A stretch of DNA of 64,000 bases from positions 60,141 through 124,140 of the forward strand of contig JADGDG010000013.1 of assembly GCA_016744995.1 (NCBI GenBank). Reading direction: 5' to 3'. Shown here in pieces: positions 7,471-16,411 of this stretch. The notes beneath the pieces were generated by a model, which was not told the DNA's origin, made no database searches, and saw nothing but the letters and a program-made list of their open reading frames with translations. The DNA is from Gammaproteobacteria bacterium (GTDB lineage: Bacteria; Pseudomonadota; Gammaproteobacteria; GRL18). Every line of letters starts with the position of its first letter. The first letter of the stretch is position 1. A program made the position numbers and the translations under genes.

Positions 7471-7545
7471 ATATAACGGCCAGCATCACCGGGAATTTGC
7501 GGTGCAAAGCAGAGCAAATTTTCCGAGTGAATGCGATTGTTAGCT
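7471..7545 (-). other. attC recombination site (75 bp, near canonical)
   Basis: Minus strand: R'' AGCTAAC (7539-7545, perfect) overlaps the TAA of the 7540-8580 gene; then AATCGCATTCACTCGG and, at the far end, GATGCTGGCCGTTATAT with R' GTTATAT. Internal AAATTTGC and GCAAATT arms pair. Similar in plan to the site at 3384-3458. Confidence 0.85.
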
Positions 7546-8580
7546 TTCATTTATTTCAACCCGAGTGGAGTATGGTACATCAGGGCCGCGCCCCAAATAA
7601 GCAGTCCCCATATGTATGTACTGGCCTTTCGACACTTTTCCTATCCCATCAGTATCAACCCAGCTTTCACCTACAGAATTAAACCGATTATTCTCGACGG
7701 CTTGGTTTTCAAGGTTAAATGTACAACTCCCGTCGACGGTTACTGAGGCAGGTTCACTCTCGTTTAACTCATTTGTGTCTGTGTTAATTGCATCAAGGAC
7801 AATAATATATTCAACTGCGAGCTGATTGTGATCCTCAGTGATAAAGGCGTTAATTTGATGGGATTCCAAGTCGGTCAACCTAAGGTTATTTTTGGACACT
7901 ATACGCGTTAGCTCTTCTTTCATTGCCTCAAAAATATCCGCAGCTAATTTCGTTGCTTCTATATCCGGTCTATTTTTCTCTAATATATCTAAGCAAGTAT
8001 CAATTCCAGAAAATACGGCAACTGATACACTCAAGTTACGAGCTTCTTCAGTCAAAATAGGATTGAGTTCCTTCTTTTTATTGTCCTTGTAAAAATCTCC
8101 ATCGTTACTCACCAGGTAGATATCATACTCTTCCCCTAACTCTAATATGGCTTCCCATATTGCGCAGTCTTTAAATTGCTGACGCTTTGTTGAAGAAGGT
8201 GGAAGATTATAATTTACCCGTCTCAAGGCTGATTTTGCATGATCCAGTGTAAAAGGAATCCTCACTAGTAGATTATCAAGCTCAGTAAACCTCTCAGTTA
8301 TTGAGTTTCTTATTTTCTCTTCGTCGGGTAATTCATAAGGACCATGGAATCCGACGATAGCTTGTATATCCCGAAAATTCCTAGAAATCTTATCTTTGGC
8401 ATCAGATCCTGCTATTTCAGTATGCTTGTAGATCTCCTCTTCTATTACTTCAGGGAGACCTAGTTTGTGTTTTGCGGTATTCAGCGTATACAGAAAAGCA
8501 GATCCCATTGCCGTTCTGAGCAAGAGGTTTCTCCTCCAAGTATTGGTATCTAATAAGACGCAAACTGGTTTATTCGACAA
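7540..8580 (-). CDS. PIN-domain (DUF4935-like) nuclease, cassette-borne
   Basis: 346 residues. TTG start at 8580 is supported by GGGGGA five bases upstream. The PIN domain covers about residues 1-190: CVLLDTNTW (first Asp), GLPEVIEEEIYKH (acidic helix), FKDCAIWEAIL (central Asp) and IYLVSNDGDF (last Asp pair), the four acidic positions of the metal site. The C-terminal part is mostly beta and unassigned. PIN proteins are Mg/Mn-dependent RNases; DUF4935-type members are linked to toxin and defence loci. No antitoxin gene is adjacent. First cassette of the array at this side, next to the R'-like GTTAGCT at 8597-8603. Confidence 0.75.
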   Translation of the reverse strand: MSNKPVCVLLDTNTWRRNLLLRTAMGSAFLYTLNTAKHKLGLPEVIEEEIYKHTEIAGSDAKDKISRNFRDIQAIVGFHGPYELPDEEKIRNSITERFTELDNLLVRIPFTLDHAKSALRRVNYNLPPSSTKRQQFKDCAIWEAILELGEEYDIYLVSNDGDFYKDNKKKELNPILTEEARNLSVSVAVFSGIDTCLDILEKNRPDIEATKLAADIFEAMKEELTRIVSKNNLRLTDLESHQINAFITEDHNQLAVEYIIVLDAINTDTNELNESEPASVTVDGSCTFNLENQAVENNRFNSVGESWVDTDGIGKVSKGQYIHMGTAYLGRGPDVPYSTRVEINES

Positions 8581-8990
8581 CGTTATCCCCCAAAAAAGCT
8601 AACAGTTTAATCTAAAGAAACATTCATATTGGCGATACCCGATTCCGCATTTCTCAATTGAACATCATTGATAATTAAATCAAAAATAACATAATTTCAA
8701 TGAGTTTTGTTTGATTTTATGCATTATTTGCTACTAAAATTCAATTGTTTGAAAATATAACTAAAATATCACACAGTAGAAACCAAGGATCTTTATATTT
8801 AGGTATTACTGCTTTTGAGGATTTAACTCAAAAGATAAATTATTATCAATGGATGGTTTTGGTCAACTCAGGTAATTCAGCTTTACTCGGAACAAATGTT
8901 GATACATTAAAAGAGCTGCATTACAATTAAAAAAACATCGGGTACTTCAGAGTACTATTTTCAGACTCATCAACCAGAAGGATTATTTTA
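8581..8990. other. Array boundary and intergenic region
   Basis: 410 bp between the last cassette gene and the DsrE gene. GTTAGCT on the minus strand (8597-8603) could be the attI/attC junction of the array edge. No integrase fragment is visible. A 61-codon plus frame at 8745-8930 has no ribosome-binding site and no family resemblance. AAGGA precedes the ATG at 8991. Confidence 0.4.
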
Positions 8991-9422
8991 ATGCAGAAAC
9001 TCGACGATCAGGCAGCTCTGGAAGGAGTCACTGAAGGTAAAGTGGTATGGGATATCAACACTGAAAATCCAGTCAAACTCTCCCGTCTACTTCAGGTGAT
9101 CGCCAGAACCTATGATGATCTCCTGCGGCAGAATGTCAAGCCAATGATGGTTTTCACCTTCCGCGGATCCAGTACCACTTTCATTACTCAGGACAATAGT
9201 AAATTTTCAGGTGAGGTGCTGGAAGCAGTAGAGCTGATTCAGTCCACTTTACAGAATTTGGCTAATAGAGATGGCATTACTCTAGAAGTGTGCGCTATTG
9301 CCTCTAATCGCATGGGAGTAGCACCTGATGCATTACTTGAATGTACGCCTTTGGTTGGAAACACTTTCTGCTCACTGATCGGTTACCAGGCCAAGGGGTA
9401 TGCCTTGATACCAGTGCATTAA
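8991..9422 (+). CDS. DsrE/DsrF-like sulfur-relay family protein
   Basis: 143 residues, ATG preceded by AAGGA. The sequence fits the small alpha/beta DsrE-like fold: KVVWDINTENPVKLSRLLQV, a strand-rich centre PMMVFTFRGSS, and a C-terminal ITLEVCAIASNRMGV with a Cys at about residue 104, the place where DsrE/TusD-type proteins carry their sulfur-accepting Cys. Soluble or periplasm-facing state is not shown (no signal peptide). No dsr or tus gene is nearby, so a role in sulfur transfer is family-based inference. Not part of the cassette array (opposite strand, own ribosome-binding site). Confidence 0.7.
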   Translation: MQKLDDQAALEGVTEGKVVWDINTENPVKLSRLLQVIARTYDDLLRQNVKPMMVFTFRGSSTTFITQDNSKFSGEVLEAVELIQSTLQNLANRDGITLEVCAIASNRMGVAPDALLECTPLVGNTFCSLIGYQAKGYALIPVH

Positions 9423-9548
9423 ACCTTCCAGCCTGGAACACTATTTGGTTGTTCTCTGGGTGGCACAGCATTCTTCACCTGATAATGACTTGCAGCAAAA
9501 GAAAAAACAAAATTCACACAATTATATCTTACTGAGTTAGAGTGCTGT

Positions 9549-9760
9549 TGCTTTTGGACACTCCCAGAGAGAATAAATGCCTTAAGAGAATGTAAGGTAA
9601 GCTGGTGCAGCCAATTGGGGTGTCTGAAAACATGGACGTTTTCATCAAGCATTACATGGATGTACTTGCAGCGGCCCCAATTGGCTGCACCAGCTTACCT
9701 TGCAGTCGTTTTATACACATTTATTTGAACGCCCCCCTTCTTTTTCTCTTGATTTTCAAA
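9549..9760 (+). repeat. Structured repeat family, copy A
   Basis: About 212 bp. Perfect 25-bp inverted arms at 9596-9620 and 9675-9699 enclose a 54-base loop; the stem extends outward (TGTAA with TTGCA, then AATAAATG at 9572-9579 with CATTTATT at 9718-9725). The loop holds two small hairpins around ATGGAC and TGGA. Conserved ends: GCTTTTGGACACTCCCAG and TTTTCTCTTGATTTTCAAA. Copies B and C have the same plan. The rest of 9423-9857 has no gene. Confidence 0.85.
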
Positions 9761-9857
9761 CAACCTATAAATTGTGCCCTGAAAGAAGTACCTTTGGGTG
9801 CCGCTATGATCATTTTCCTGCCATTCATTTAAAAGTGAGCATTTTAAATACCGTGTG

Positions 9858-10397
9858 CTATTTATCCATACATTTTGCTAATAGGGACTGCATCTTTTTC
9901 AGACCTAATTCCTGACAATAACGGACATTGCGCTCAGGGATCAGCTCCGGCTGTGGATAATGCTTTAATGCTTTTTCCAGACTTTCTTCCCGAATAATAT
10001 GCAGGCTTGGGTAAGGTGAACGGTTGGTATAATTAGCCGGATCATCTTCACCACTGCCAGAAAAACAATAGTCAGGGTGGAAGCTTGCCAATTGATAGAC
10101 ACCCTCATAACCTTGAGCAATCAATAATTGATTAGCGATATCCAGCAGCTCCAGATAATCATTAAAATCCTGAGCAACGTGTACCATGATAAAAAGAGTA
10201 GTCTCAATCTCTGGATTATCATCCAGCCGTTCACACTCAGATAGTAAATTTTCTAAAACCTCATCTAAACCTGAAGCCTTATCAACAAAGAAACGTATAC
10301 TGCCTTTATCCCGCTCTTTTTTAGCAAAGGGACAAATATTATGTTCAATAATAATACTATCCAACCAGCACTGAGTTTGCCTGATATATTTTTCCAT
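9858..10397 (-). CDS. DUF1415 family protein
   Basis: 179 residues, cytosolic, no membrane segment. Motifs of the DUF1415 family are visible: NICPFAKKERDKGSIRFFV near the N-terminus, FIMVHVAQDFNDYLELLD, YQLASFHPDYCFSGSGEDDP and TNRSPYPSLHIIREES. The length is normal for the family. The function of the family is not known; the conserved Cys/His and acidic residues suggest a metal or nucleotide site but this is unproven. Stands alone, convergent with the repeat-containing spacer. Confidence 0.85.
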   Translation of the reverse strand: MEKYIRQTQCWLDSIIIEHNICPFAKKERDKGSIRFFVDKASGLDEVLENLLSECERLDDNPEIETTLFIMVHVAQDFNDYLELLDIANQLLIAQGYEGVYQLASFHPDYCFSGSGEDDPANYTNRSPYPSLHIIREESLEKALKHYPQPELIPERNVRYCQELGLKKMQSLLAKCMDK

Positions 10398-10832
10398 TTA
10401 TGTTCCTGTTTAAAGAAAGAATCTATAAATATAGACCCGTTTTTGAACCTGTCCTGGAACAGGCTCTTAGGGTATTTACTAATAATCTACCATTAATTGT
10501 CAGGTATTTTTCAGCGCACCAAATAAGATCCATAAATAATATTTTGCCTTTTTTTTGTGCAATTATTTTTTAAATAAATACATGCCAAAATATTTTATAA
10601 CTAGATTTCATATACTTAAAAATAATAAGATTCTGGTATGGCTTATGCATTCTATTAATTACTATTATTAATCAATAGACCTGAGAGAAATATTATAAAC
10701 ATTTTACGGTTTTGTCATCACGGTGTCATAACTATTCCTTAGCATAAGCACTGAAAATTTAGGATCTATCTGTATTGTCAAAGTTTTTAAAAGTTCTATA
10801 ATTCAGAAAATCAACCTGGGGGGAACCAGACA
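10398..10832. promoter_or_regulatory. Intergenic region with sigma-70 promoter
   Basis: 435 bp, AT-rich. TTGTCA (10775-10780) and TATAAT (10797-10802), 16 bases apart, make a strong sigma-70 promoter for the 10833 gene; the start is preceded by GGGGGGA. A weak CCTGT/ACAGG hairpin lies at about 10450-10466. Nothing else recognised. Confidence 0.65.
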
Positions 10833-11222
10833 ATGATTAATCAGATTCATTTACCAACAGGCAATAAGTTGAAACACCATCAATTTATTGTAAAATTAAC
10901 ACCGACTATCCGTCATATTCTTGAGAAACTCATCATACTATTGATGCCCATTCCAGTCTTTATGCTGTTCACCGGCATAGAAGGTTTAATCGAGCAAGAG
11001 TCGCCAGAAAATCTTGCATCATTGGGCACTGTAGGTTCAGGTTTTTTAAACTTCCTTGAGATGCATTCACTCATTATTATTGGCGCATTGGGTATCACAT
11101 TTATTATCTGGTTTTTAACCAGAAATATTTGGAGTTCTTCTGAACATCGTTCTTTTGAAAATTCAGACTCAGAATACAGCGATGAATACGAGGAATTTGT
11201 TGACAAAGACTTACTACCTTAA
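10833..11222 (+). CDS. Small two-helix membrane protein
   Basis: 129 residues from ATG with GGGGGGA upstream and a good sigma-70 promoter 30 bases before. Two hydrophobic helices (about 29-50, ending LFTGI, and 75-95, IIIGALGITFIIWFLT) and a highly acidic, Ser-rich tail (SENSDSEYSDEYEEFVDKD-type). Both termini probably cytosolic. I do not recognise the family. Strong promoter and ribosome-binding site suggest abundant expression. No operon partner. Confidence 0.6.
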   Translation: MINQIHLPTGNKLKHHQFIVKLTPTIRHILEKLIILLMPIPVFMLFTGIEGLIEQESPENLASLGTVGSGFLNFLEMHSLIIIGALGITFIIWFLTRNIWSSSEHRSFENSDSEYSDEYEEFVDKDLLP

Positions 11223-11302
11223 GCAGAAAAGTATACTCCTGGCTTTTAAAATACCTCTTTCTAATAACATCGTTATTTAAAATATTCTTATTCAAAAAGA
11301 GT

Positions 11303-12049
11303 TTAATGAAAAATCCAGCAAGGTAGCTCCCGGCTCACCTGATTAATCCGCTTATCTCTACTGCGTGCACCCTGCATTAATGATTCTAAATATTCCCAAA
11401 ATAACTTAGAATGGTTCATATGTATTGTGTGCACCAGCTCATGCACTAAGATATAATCCAACAACTCTTTGTCAATAAAAAGCAGACGATAATTCAGATT
11501 AATATTTTTCTTTGAAGAACAGCTCCCCCAACGCGTTTTTTGAGCCCTGACCGTCAACCGGTTATAGGGTAGATTAAATTCCTGACTCAGCTGATCCAGA
11601 CGTTGCTCCAGATAGTAACGGGCATAAGATTTAAAAAAAGTTTCCAATAAAACAAAAACTGTTTTTTTATCACTTAAATCACCACTAATTTCTAATTCAT
11701 AGGTATTTTTTTGCTGTATTGTTAGAGGATCTTCAGCTGCCGTTAATGAACGATAATTGACAACAAACACCTGCTCTAAGGCTTTCAGATTAACACTTTC
11801 AGGCAATTGACATGATTTAATCGTCGGTACTGATTGTTTGCGTTGCTGTAATTTATTAATTGCCTCAGCCAGCCAAAGCTGTTTACTCTTAACAAATTCC
11901 GGAACTAATTCCACCACCTTACGTTGACTCATAGACTCAGGTACAACTACAACAACTCCCTTGTCCAGCGAAACAGTCAAACGCATGTATTTTGCCCGTT
12001 TTGAAAGACGTATAGAATATTTTTTAAGGAGTTGTGAAGAAGAAAACAA
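11303..12049 (-). CDS. YgjP/DUF45-type zinc metallopeptidase-like protein
   Basis: 248 residues. The C-terminal part has RAQKTRWGSCSSKKNINLNYR followed by the zinc motif HELVHTIHMNHSKLFW (HExxH plus a downstream His), the signature of the YgjP/DUF45 (WLM-like) peptidase family; the N-terminal part (KYMRLTVSLDKGVVVVVPES) is also typical. Length normal. E. coli YgjP is poorly characterised; nucleotide-related and peptidase roles have both been suggested. Convergent with the 10833 gene and divergent from the HD-GYP gene. Confidence 0.85.
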   Translation of the reverse strand: MFSSSQLLKKYSIRLSKRAKYMRLTVSLDKGVVVVVPESMSQRKVVELVPEFVKSKQLWLAEAINKLQQRKQSVPTIKSCQLPESVNLKALEQVFVVNYRSLTAAEDPLTIQQKNTYELEISGDLSDKKTVFVLLETFFKSYARYYLEQRLDQLSQEFNLPYNRLTVRAQKTRWGSCSSKKNINLNYRLLFIDKELLDYILVHELVHTIHMNHSKLFWEYLESLMQGARSRDKRINQVSRELPCWIFH

Positions 12050-12174
12050 TTTGTTTTAAATACCTGTCGATAAAAACCACATAAATGTTAACTGAATATT
12101 AGAATTAAACCATTTTAACTGCTATGCTGAAATCATTCCAATACTTAACTGTAATAAATGACTGATAGAAATAA

Positions 12175-13413
12175 ATGGCTGAAGCAACCTCAACTGAATA
12201 TATTGAATTAAAGCGCTCTGTTGATCTGCTTGAGTTAGGGATGTATGTTTCCCGTCTGGATCGTCCCTGGGAAGAGACAGATTTCATCTATCAGGGATTT
12301 CAAATTAATACTCTGGATGAACTGCATGCTCTAAAAGAAACCTGTGAATATGTCTATGTCCGGGCTGCCAAGCAGCAATGGCACGTTGAACAGGACAGCC
12401 TGCCAGATAAAAATATTTCACAGGAAAGAATTACCTATATTAATAAAATTCCAATTGATCAGGAATTAAATCACGTCCGCTCTGCTTATAAAGATGCCTG
12501 TTCTCAGACCAGCGCAATTCTCGATACCATCCGTCTCAGTGGTGAACTGAAAGTCGAACAGGTCAACCAGGTAGTTGATGATTGTGTCGATAGTATTTTA
12601 CGTAATGATTCCGCTTTGGTCTGGCTCACTCAAATTCGGAACAAAGATAACTATACCGCCGAGCATTCTTTAAGAGTCTGCATTTATGCCATTGCACTGG
12701 GGAGAGAGCTCGGTTTTCGAGAATTAGAACTGCAAAACATTGGTGTCTGTGGTCTTTTACATGATGTCGGGAAAGTTCGTATTCCAAAAGACTTGTTGCA
12801 AAAGCAGGATAATCTTAGCGAGGATGAAATCAAGATCATGCAGCTGCATCCCATTTATGGGAAAAAGCTGTTGATCTCAAAATCTGGTATTTATCCTGGG
12901 GCAGTTGATGTGGCTTACTGTCATCATGAACGCCTTGACGGCTCTGGTTATCCCAGAGGAATTACAGCAGAGCGTATTCCCTATTATGCCAAAATTATTG
13001 CTATCATTGACTCTTATGACTCTATGATATCCGACAAGCCCTATAGCAAGGGGATGACAACATTGGATGCCTGTCGGCACATCTATCAATGTAAAGATAC
13101 ACTTTATGACAAAACAATTCTGGGCCATTTTATTCACTTTATAGGAATTTACGCACCGGGCAGTTTGGTGGAAATGAATTCCGGAGAGGTAGGGATCATT
13201 ATTGAAACTGATAATGAAGAAGGAATTAAACCCCGAATATTATTGATCCTGGGCTCTGACAAAGAAGAAAAAAATGAACGAATTATTGATCTGAAAAAAG
13301 GTGATATTTCATTCACAAATACTCCTTATATTATTAAAAAATCCCTATCAAACGGTGCTTATGGCATTAAGATAGAAAAATATCTGGACAATATCATTCT
13401 AATCCCTGATTAA
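12175..13413 (+). CDS. HD-GYP c-di-GMP phosphodiesterase with DUF3391
   Basis: 412 residues. N-terminal DUF3391 domain (about 10-110; [19 protein letters not shown]). HD-GYP domain about 155-340: ...[12 protein letters not shown], the HD pair in [32 protein letters not shown] (HHE plus GYP) and [12 protein letters not shown]. All metal ligands seem present, so hydrolysis of c-di-GMP is likely. The C-terminal ~70 residues form a small beta domain. Cytosolic. It precedes a chemoreceptor gene with its own promoter, so regulation of motility is plausible. Confidence 0.9.
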   Translation: MAEATSTEYIELKRSVDLLELGMYVSRLDRPWEETDFIYQGFQINTLDELHALKETCEYVYVRAAKQQWHVEQDSLPDKNISQERITYINKIPIDQELNHVRSAYKDACSQTSAILDTIRLSGELKVEQVNQVVDDCVDSILRNDSALVWLTQIRNKDNYTAEHSLRVCIYAIALGRELGFRELELQNIGVCGLLHDVGKVRIPKDLLQKQDNLSEDEIKIMQLHPIYGKKLLISKSGIYPGAVDVAYCHHERLDGSGYPRGITAERIPYYAKIIAIIDSYDSMISDKPYSKGMTTLDACRHIYQCKDTLYDKTILGHFIHFIGIYAPGSLVEMNSGEVGIIIETDNEEGIKPRILLILGSDKEEKNERIIDLKKGDISFTNTPYIIKKSLSNGAYGIKIEKYLDNIILIPD

Positions 13414-13448
13414 TAAAACAACTAACTGATCTAAGTCAATTTGAATGC

Positions 13449-13475
13449 TTTAGTTTTTATCAAAATGGCCGATAC
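13449..13475 (+). promoter_or_regulatory. Sigma-28 (FliA) flagellar promoter
   Basis: TTTAGTTT (13449-13456), 11-base spacer, GCCGATAC (13468-13475): 14 of 16 positions of the FliA consensus TAAAGTTT-N11-GCCGATAA. It lies 39 bases before the chemoreceptor start, a normal distance. Confidence 0.8.
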
Positions 13476-13514
13476 ATTTATATAATACTTAAATATTTAA
13501 TCTGGTTATCATTT

Positions 13515-15128
13515 ATGAATAAGCGTGAGATAAAATTTTCTGTTGGCTTAAAAATTATTGTCCCTCTGGGCTTTATTTTCCTGGTAGCAATGTCTCTTTC
13601 TAACTGGTTCTATACCAGTAATCAAACCCGACAGTCTCAACAAAGCGTCATAAAACAAATGCAGGGTACGGCAACAAACTACTTCGACAGTCTCAATACG
13701 ATGATGTTAACCGGAACCATTTCTACTAAAAAGATCCTGCATGATAAAATCCTTAGTAATAAAAATATTATAGAACTGCGAGTACTTCACGGCGAAGGTC
13801 ACCCGCCTGGTACCAATGATAGCCCTGAAAATAAAATTGTTGATGATCTGGATGAAAGAGCTATGAAGGGTGAAGATATTATTGAATGGGGAGAACTCGA
13901 TGGTAAACCAGTTCTTCGCTATTTAAAACCTTTAGTGGCCAAAAAAAATTACAATGGTGTCAATTGCCTGATTTGCCATCAGGTTCCTGAAGATACCATC
14001 ATCGGTGCAGTCCGCATCACTTATTCGATGGAAGAAGAACAACAGGCGATTAAAAAGACCTTCTGGACTGGCATTGTTTTAAATTCTGTCATCTTTATTG
14101 TCGGTCTGCTTCTTGCTCTGCTTATTTTCCGCCGAGTGATTATTGCACCATTAGAGACATTCCGAAAAACAGTTTATATTGTTGAAGAAAAGAAGGATCT
14201 TGAGCAAAGAATTCAAGCTGAAGCAAATGATGAGTTTGGCTTAACCGCCGATGTCATTAACAGTCTGTTAGAAGAATTCCAGAGCATTATCAAGGATGTC
14301 TCAGGCGCCAGTCGTAACCTGTCTGATTCATCTACACAACTTAATGACATCACTAGTGACACACTAGCCAGTATCAAGGAACAATATACAAGGATTGAAA
14401 GTATTTCTGAAATTATCCAACTGCTGACCAGTAGTTCCCATAAGGTTTCTTCCAGTTCCGTAGAAGCAGAAGATGCTGTAAAAAAAGCACTACAGGATAC
14501 TGAACAGGGTAACGCAATAACGGGACAGGTTGCAGAGAAATTAAATACCCTTGTCCAGAGTGTCAACGATGCCAGTCAGATTTCGGTTGCTCTGGTTGAA
14601 GACAGTCAAAATATTTCTCATGTGCTGCATACCATTAAAGAAATTGCAGAGCAGACCAACCTTCTTGCACTCAATGCAGCAATTGAAGCGGCCCGAGCAG
14701 GTGAACAGGGACGAGGATTTGCCGTAGTTGCTGATGAAGTCAGGCAGTTATCACATAAGACACAGGAATCAACCATTGAGATTCAAAGTATTATTGAAAA
14801 ACTGCAGAGTAATTCTGCAATTGCTGTTGAGAAAATGAAACAAAGTGCTGAACTGGCGAACCAGACAACAGATGGAGCCAAAAATGCAGAACAGGCATTA
14901 CATGAGATTGATCATTCCGTGCAGACAATTTCTTTAAAAAATAAAGAAATTGTGAGTGTTGCAGAAGAGCAGAATATTATTACCGCTAATATCCATGAAA
15001 ACATTCAAAAAATACATGAGCATGCCACTTTTTCTCATGAGAAAGCCCAGGACACGAATAGCTCAAGTGAACAATTATTACAACTTGCTGAAATGCTTGA
15101 GCAGTTAGTGGCCAAATTTAAAGTTTAA
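13515..15128 (+). CDS. Methyl-accepting chemoreceptor with periplasmic c-type haem motif
   Basis: 537 residues. Membrane helices at about 12-33 and 183-205 enclose a ~150-residue periplasmic domain with a CXXCH motif (CLICH, 151-155) in [12 protein letters not shown], the covalent haem c attachment signature. HAMP follows (about 206-257), then the signalling domain with [20 protein letters not shown] and [18 protein letters not shown]. So it probably senses redox state, oxygen, NO or another haem ligand and signals through CheA/CheW. A sigma-28 promoter upstream ties it to the flagellar regulon. Haem loading by the Ccm system is inference. Confidence 0.9.
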   Translation: MNKREIKFSVGLKIIVPLGFIFLVAMSLSNWFYTSNQTRQSQQSVIKQMQGTATNYFDSLNTMMLTGTISTKKILHDKILSNKNIIELRVLHGEGHPPGTNDSPENKIVDDLDERAMKGEDIIEWGELDGKPVLRYLKPLVAKKNYNGVNCLICHQVPEDTIIGAVRITYSMEEEQQAIKKTFWTGIVLNSVIFIVGLLLALLIFRRVIIAPLETFRKTVYIVEEKKDLEQRIQAEANDEFGLTADVINSLLEEFQSIIKDVSGASRNLSDSSTQLNDITSDTLASIKEQYTRIESISEIIQLLTSSSHKVSSSSVEAEDAVKKALQDTEQGNAITGQVAEKLNTLVQSVNDASQISVALVEDSQNISHVLHTIKEIAEQTNLLALNAAIEAARAGEQGRGFAVVADEVRQLSHKTQESTIEIQSIIEKLQSNSAIAVEKMKQSAELANQTTDGAKNAEQALHEIDHSVQTISLKNKEIVSVAEEQNIITANIHENIQKIHEHATFSHEKAQDTNSSSEQLLQLAEMLEQLVAKFKV

Positions 15129-15206
15129 TTAAGTAGCATATTGATTGTTTGATGCCTGGCCTTTCTGATGAGTGGACACAAGGTGTCTGGGCTTGGGCTA
15201 CTACAG

Positions 15207-15974
15207 CTAATAGTTAAAAATAGCCCCAATTGGTAAGTGATCAGATAATTTACACCATCTTTTATGTTGAAAAGACAAGGCTTCTTGCAGATGGAGACCG
15301 CGGTAATAGATCCTGTCAACCTGCAGAGTCGGTCGCCAGACGGGGAAAGTCCGCGCATGCTGACCGGAATAATCCTTAAATGCTTCTTTGAGTCCTAAAT
15401 CAATTTTCATATGTTCCAGAGCACGTTTACGCCAGTCATTAAAATCTCCAGCCATAATCAACGGTTCATCAGATGGGATTGTCTCTGCAATAGCCTGAGC
15501 AATCATGCCCAGCTGCATTTCTCTTTCTGCTTCAAATAAGCCCAGATGAACACAGACAAGGTTAAGATGTGTTTTATTTGGTAAAAGAATTTTGGCGTGC
15601 AAATAACTTCGGCTGGCAAATTTAGCCTTGGAGAGATTTTTATTATGCCATGAAATAATTGGGTATTTACATAATATACCATTTCCATGATGGCCTTTTT
15701 TATAGACCGCATTTTTGGCATAAAGAGAAAACGGCCAGCGATTTTCAGCTAAAAATTCCCCCTGAGGTTTTAATGGCCATGAATCAATTTTTCTTCTGCG
15801 TTTATGGTGCTCACCCTGAAGCTCCTGTAAGAAAATAACATCAGGGTCAATAACTTCCAAAGCCTCTCTTATACCGAACAGAGTAAAACGACGATTGGCA
15901 ATACTAAAACCTTTATGGATATTATAGGTCAGTATTTTTATGCTGTCAGGTATCTCTTTCGTTTTATCAGTCAC
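15207..15974 (-). CDS. Endonuclease/exonuclease/phosphatase family protein
   Basis: 255 residues. The EEP fold motifs are in order: ILTYNIHKG, VIFLQELQG (metal Glu), CVHLGLFEAER, MAGDFNDWR and a final KLSDHLPIGAIF (SDH). No signal peptide, so cytosolic. E. coli YbhP is a similar stand-alone member, often next to cardiolipin synthase genes, which are absent here. Substrate cannot be read from sequence; DNA, phospholipid or phosphoester hydrolysis are possible. Confidence 0.85.
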   Translation of the reverse strand: MTDKTKEIPDSIKILTYNIHKGFSIANRRFTLFGIREALEVIDPDVIFLQELQGEHHKRRRKIDSWPLKPQGEFLAENRWPFSLYAKNAVYKKGHHGNGILCKYPIISWHNKNLSKAKFASRSYLHAKILLPNKTHLNLVCVHLGLFEAEREMQLGMIAQAIAETIPSDEPLIMAGDFNDWRKRALEHMKIDLGLKEAFKDYSGQHARTFPVWRPTLQVDRIYYRGLHLQEALSFQHKRWCKLSDHLPIGAIFNY

Positions 15975-16085
15975 TATGTTGTTTTATTATTACCTTAGTT
16001 GTAAACCGTAAAATGGTTCACCGCATTATTACATGTTTTTAAAGTGAACGGCAGCTTTACGACCTAAGCAGTAATTCGCTGATTG

Positions 16086-16306
16086 TTCGAAAATCAAGGG
16101 AAAAAGAAGTGCCGGCGTTCAAATAAATGCGTATAAAACGACTGCAAGATATACTGGTGCAACCAATTGGGGCCGCTGCAAGCACATCCATGTAGCGCTT
16201 GATGAAAACATCCATGTTTTCAGACACCCCAATAGGTTGCACCAGCATACCTTACATTCTCTTAAGGCATTTATTCTCTCTGGGAGTGTCCAAAATCAAA
16301 AGCAAG
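16086..16306 (-). repeat. Structured repeat family, copy B
   Basis: Read on the minus strand it matches copy A almost base for base. Arms at 16227-16248 and 16151-16172 pair with two mismatches, loop again exactly 54 bases with ATGGAT in both inner hairpins. The ends GGACACTCCCAGAGAG and TCCCTTGATTTTCGAA are conserved. Confidence 0.85.
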
Positions 16307-16339
16307 GAAAAAGCCAGAGCAACAGCTAACCCCCTTAAT

Positions 16340-16358
16340 CCCCCTTTGAAAAAGGGGG
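16340..16358. repeat. Short perfect G/C hairpin between repeats B and C
   Basis: CCCCCTTT (16340-16347) and AAAGGGGG (16351-16358) with a GAA loop. It follows CCCCCTTAAT. Similar CCCCCTTT/AAAGGGGG palindromes recur in many bacterial genomes as small dispersed repeats. No T-tract follows, so it is not a classical terminator. Confidence 0.6.
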
Positions 16359-16411
16359 AAGTAACAGCACAATAGCTCAAGCAAATGGGCTCCTATGCTT
16401 TTGATTTTTCT

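Noticed and set aside
1..8603. CRISPR array or prophage island
   Set aside because: No regular spacer-repeat pattern; the repeated elements are attC-like hairpins between genes, and only one cassette has a phage-like tip.
8745..8930. 61-codon plus-strand frame between the cassette array and the DsrE gene
   Set aside because: No ribosome-binding site, no recognisable family, very AT-rich; may be chance. Left as part of the intergenic entry.
9605..9832. Frame through structured repeat A as a protein gene (also 16057-16248 and 16488-16712)
   Set aside because: Base changes between copies preserve stem pairing rather than residues, and no ribosome-binding site is seen; treated as a structured non-coding repeat, with the coding option kept as a question.
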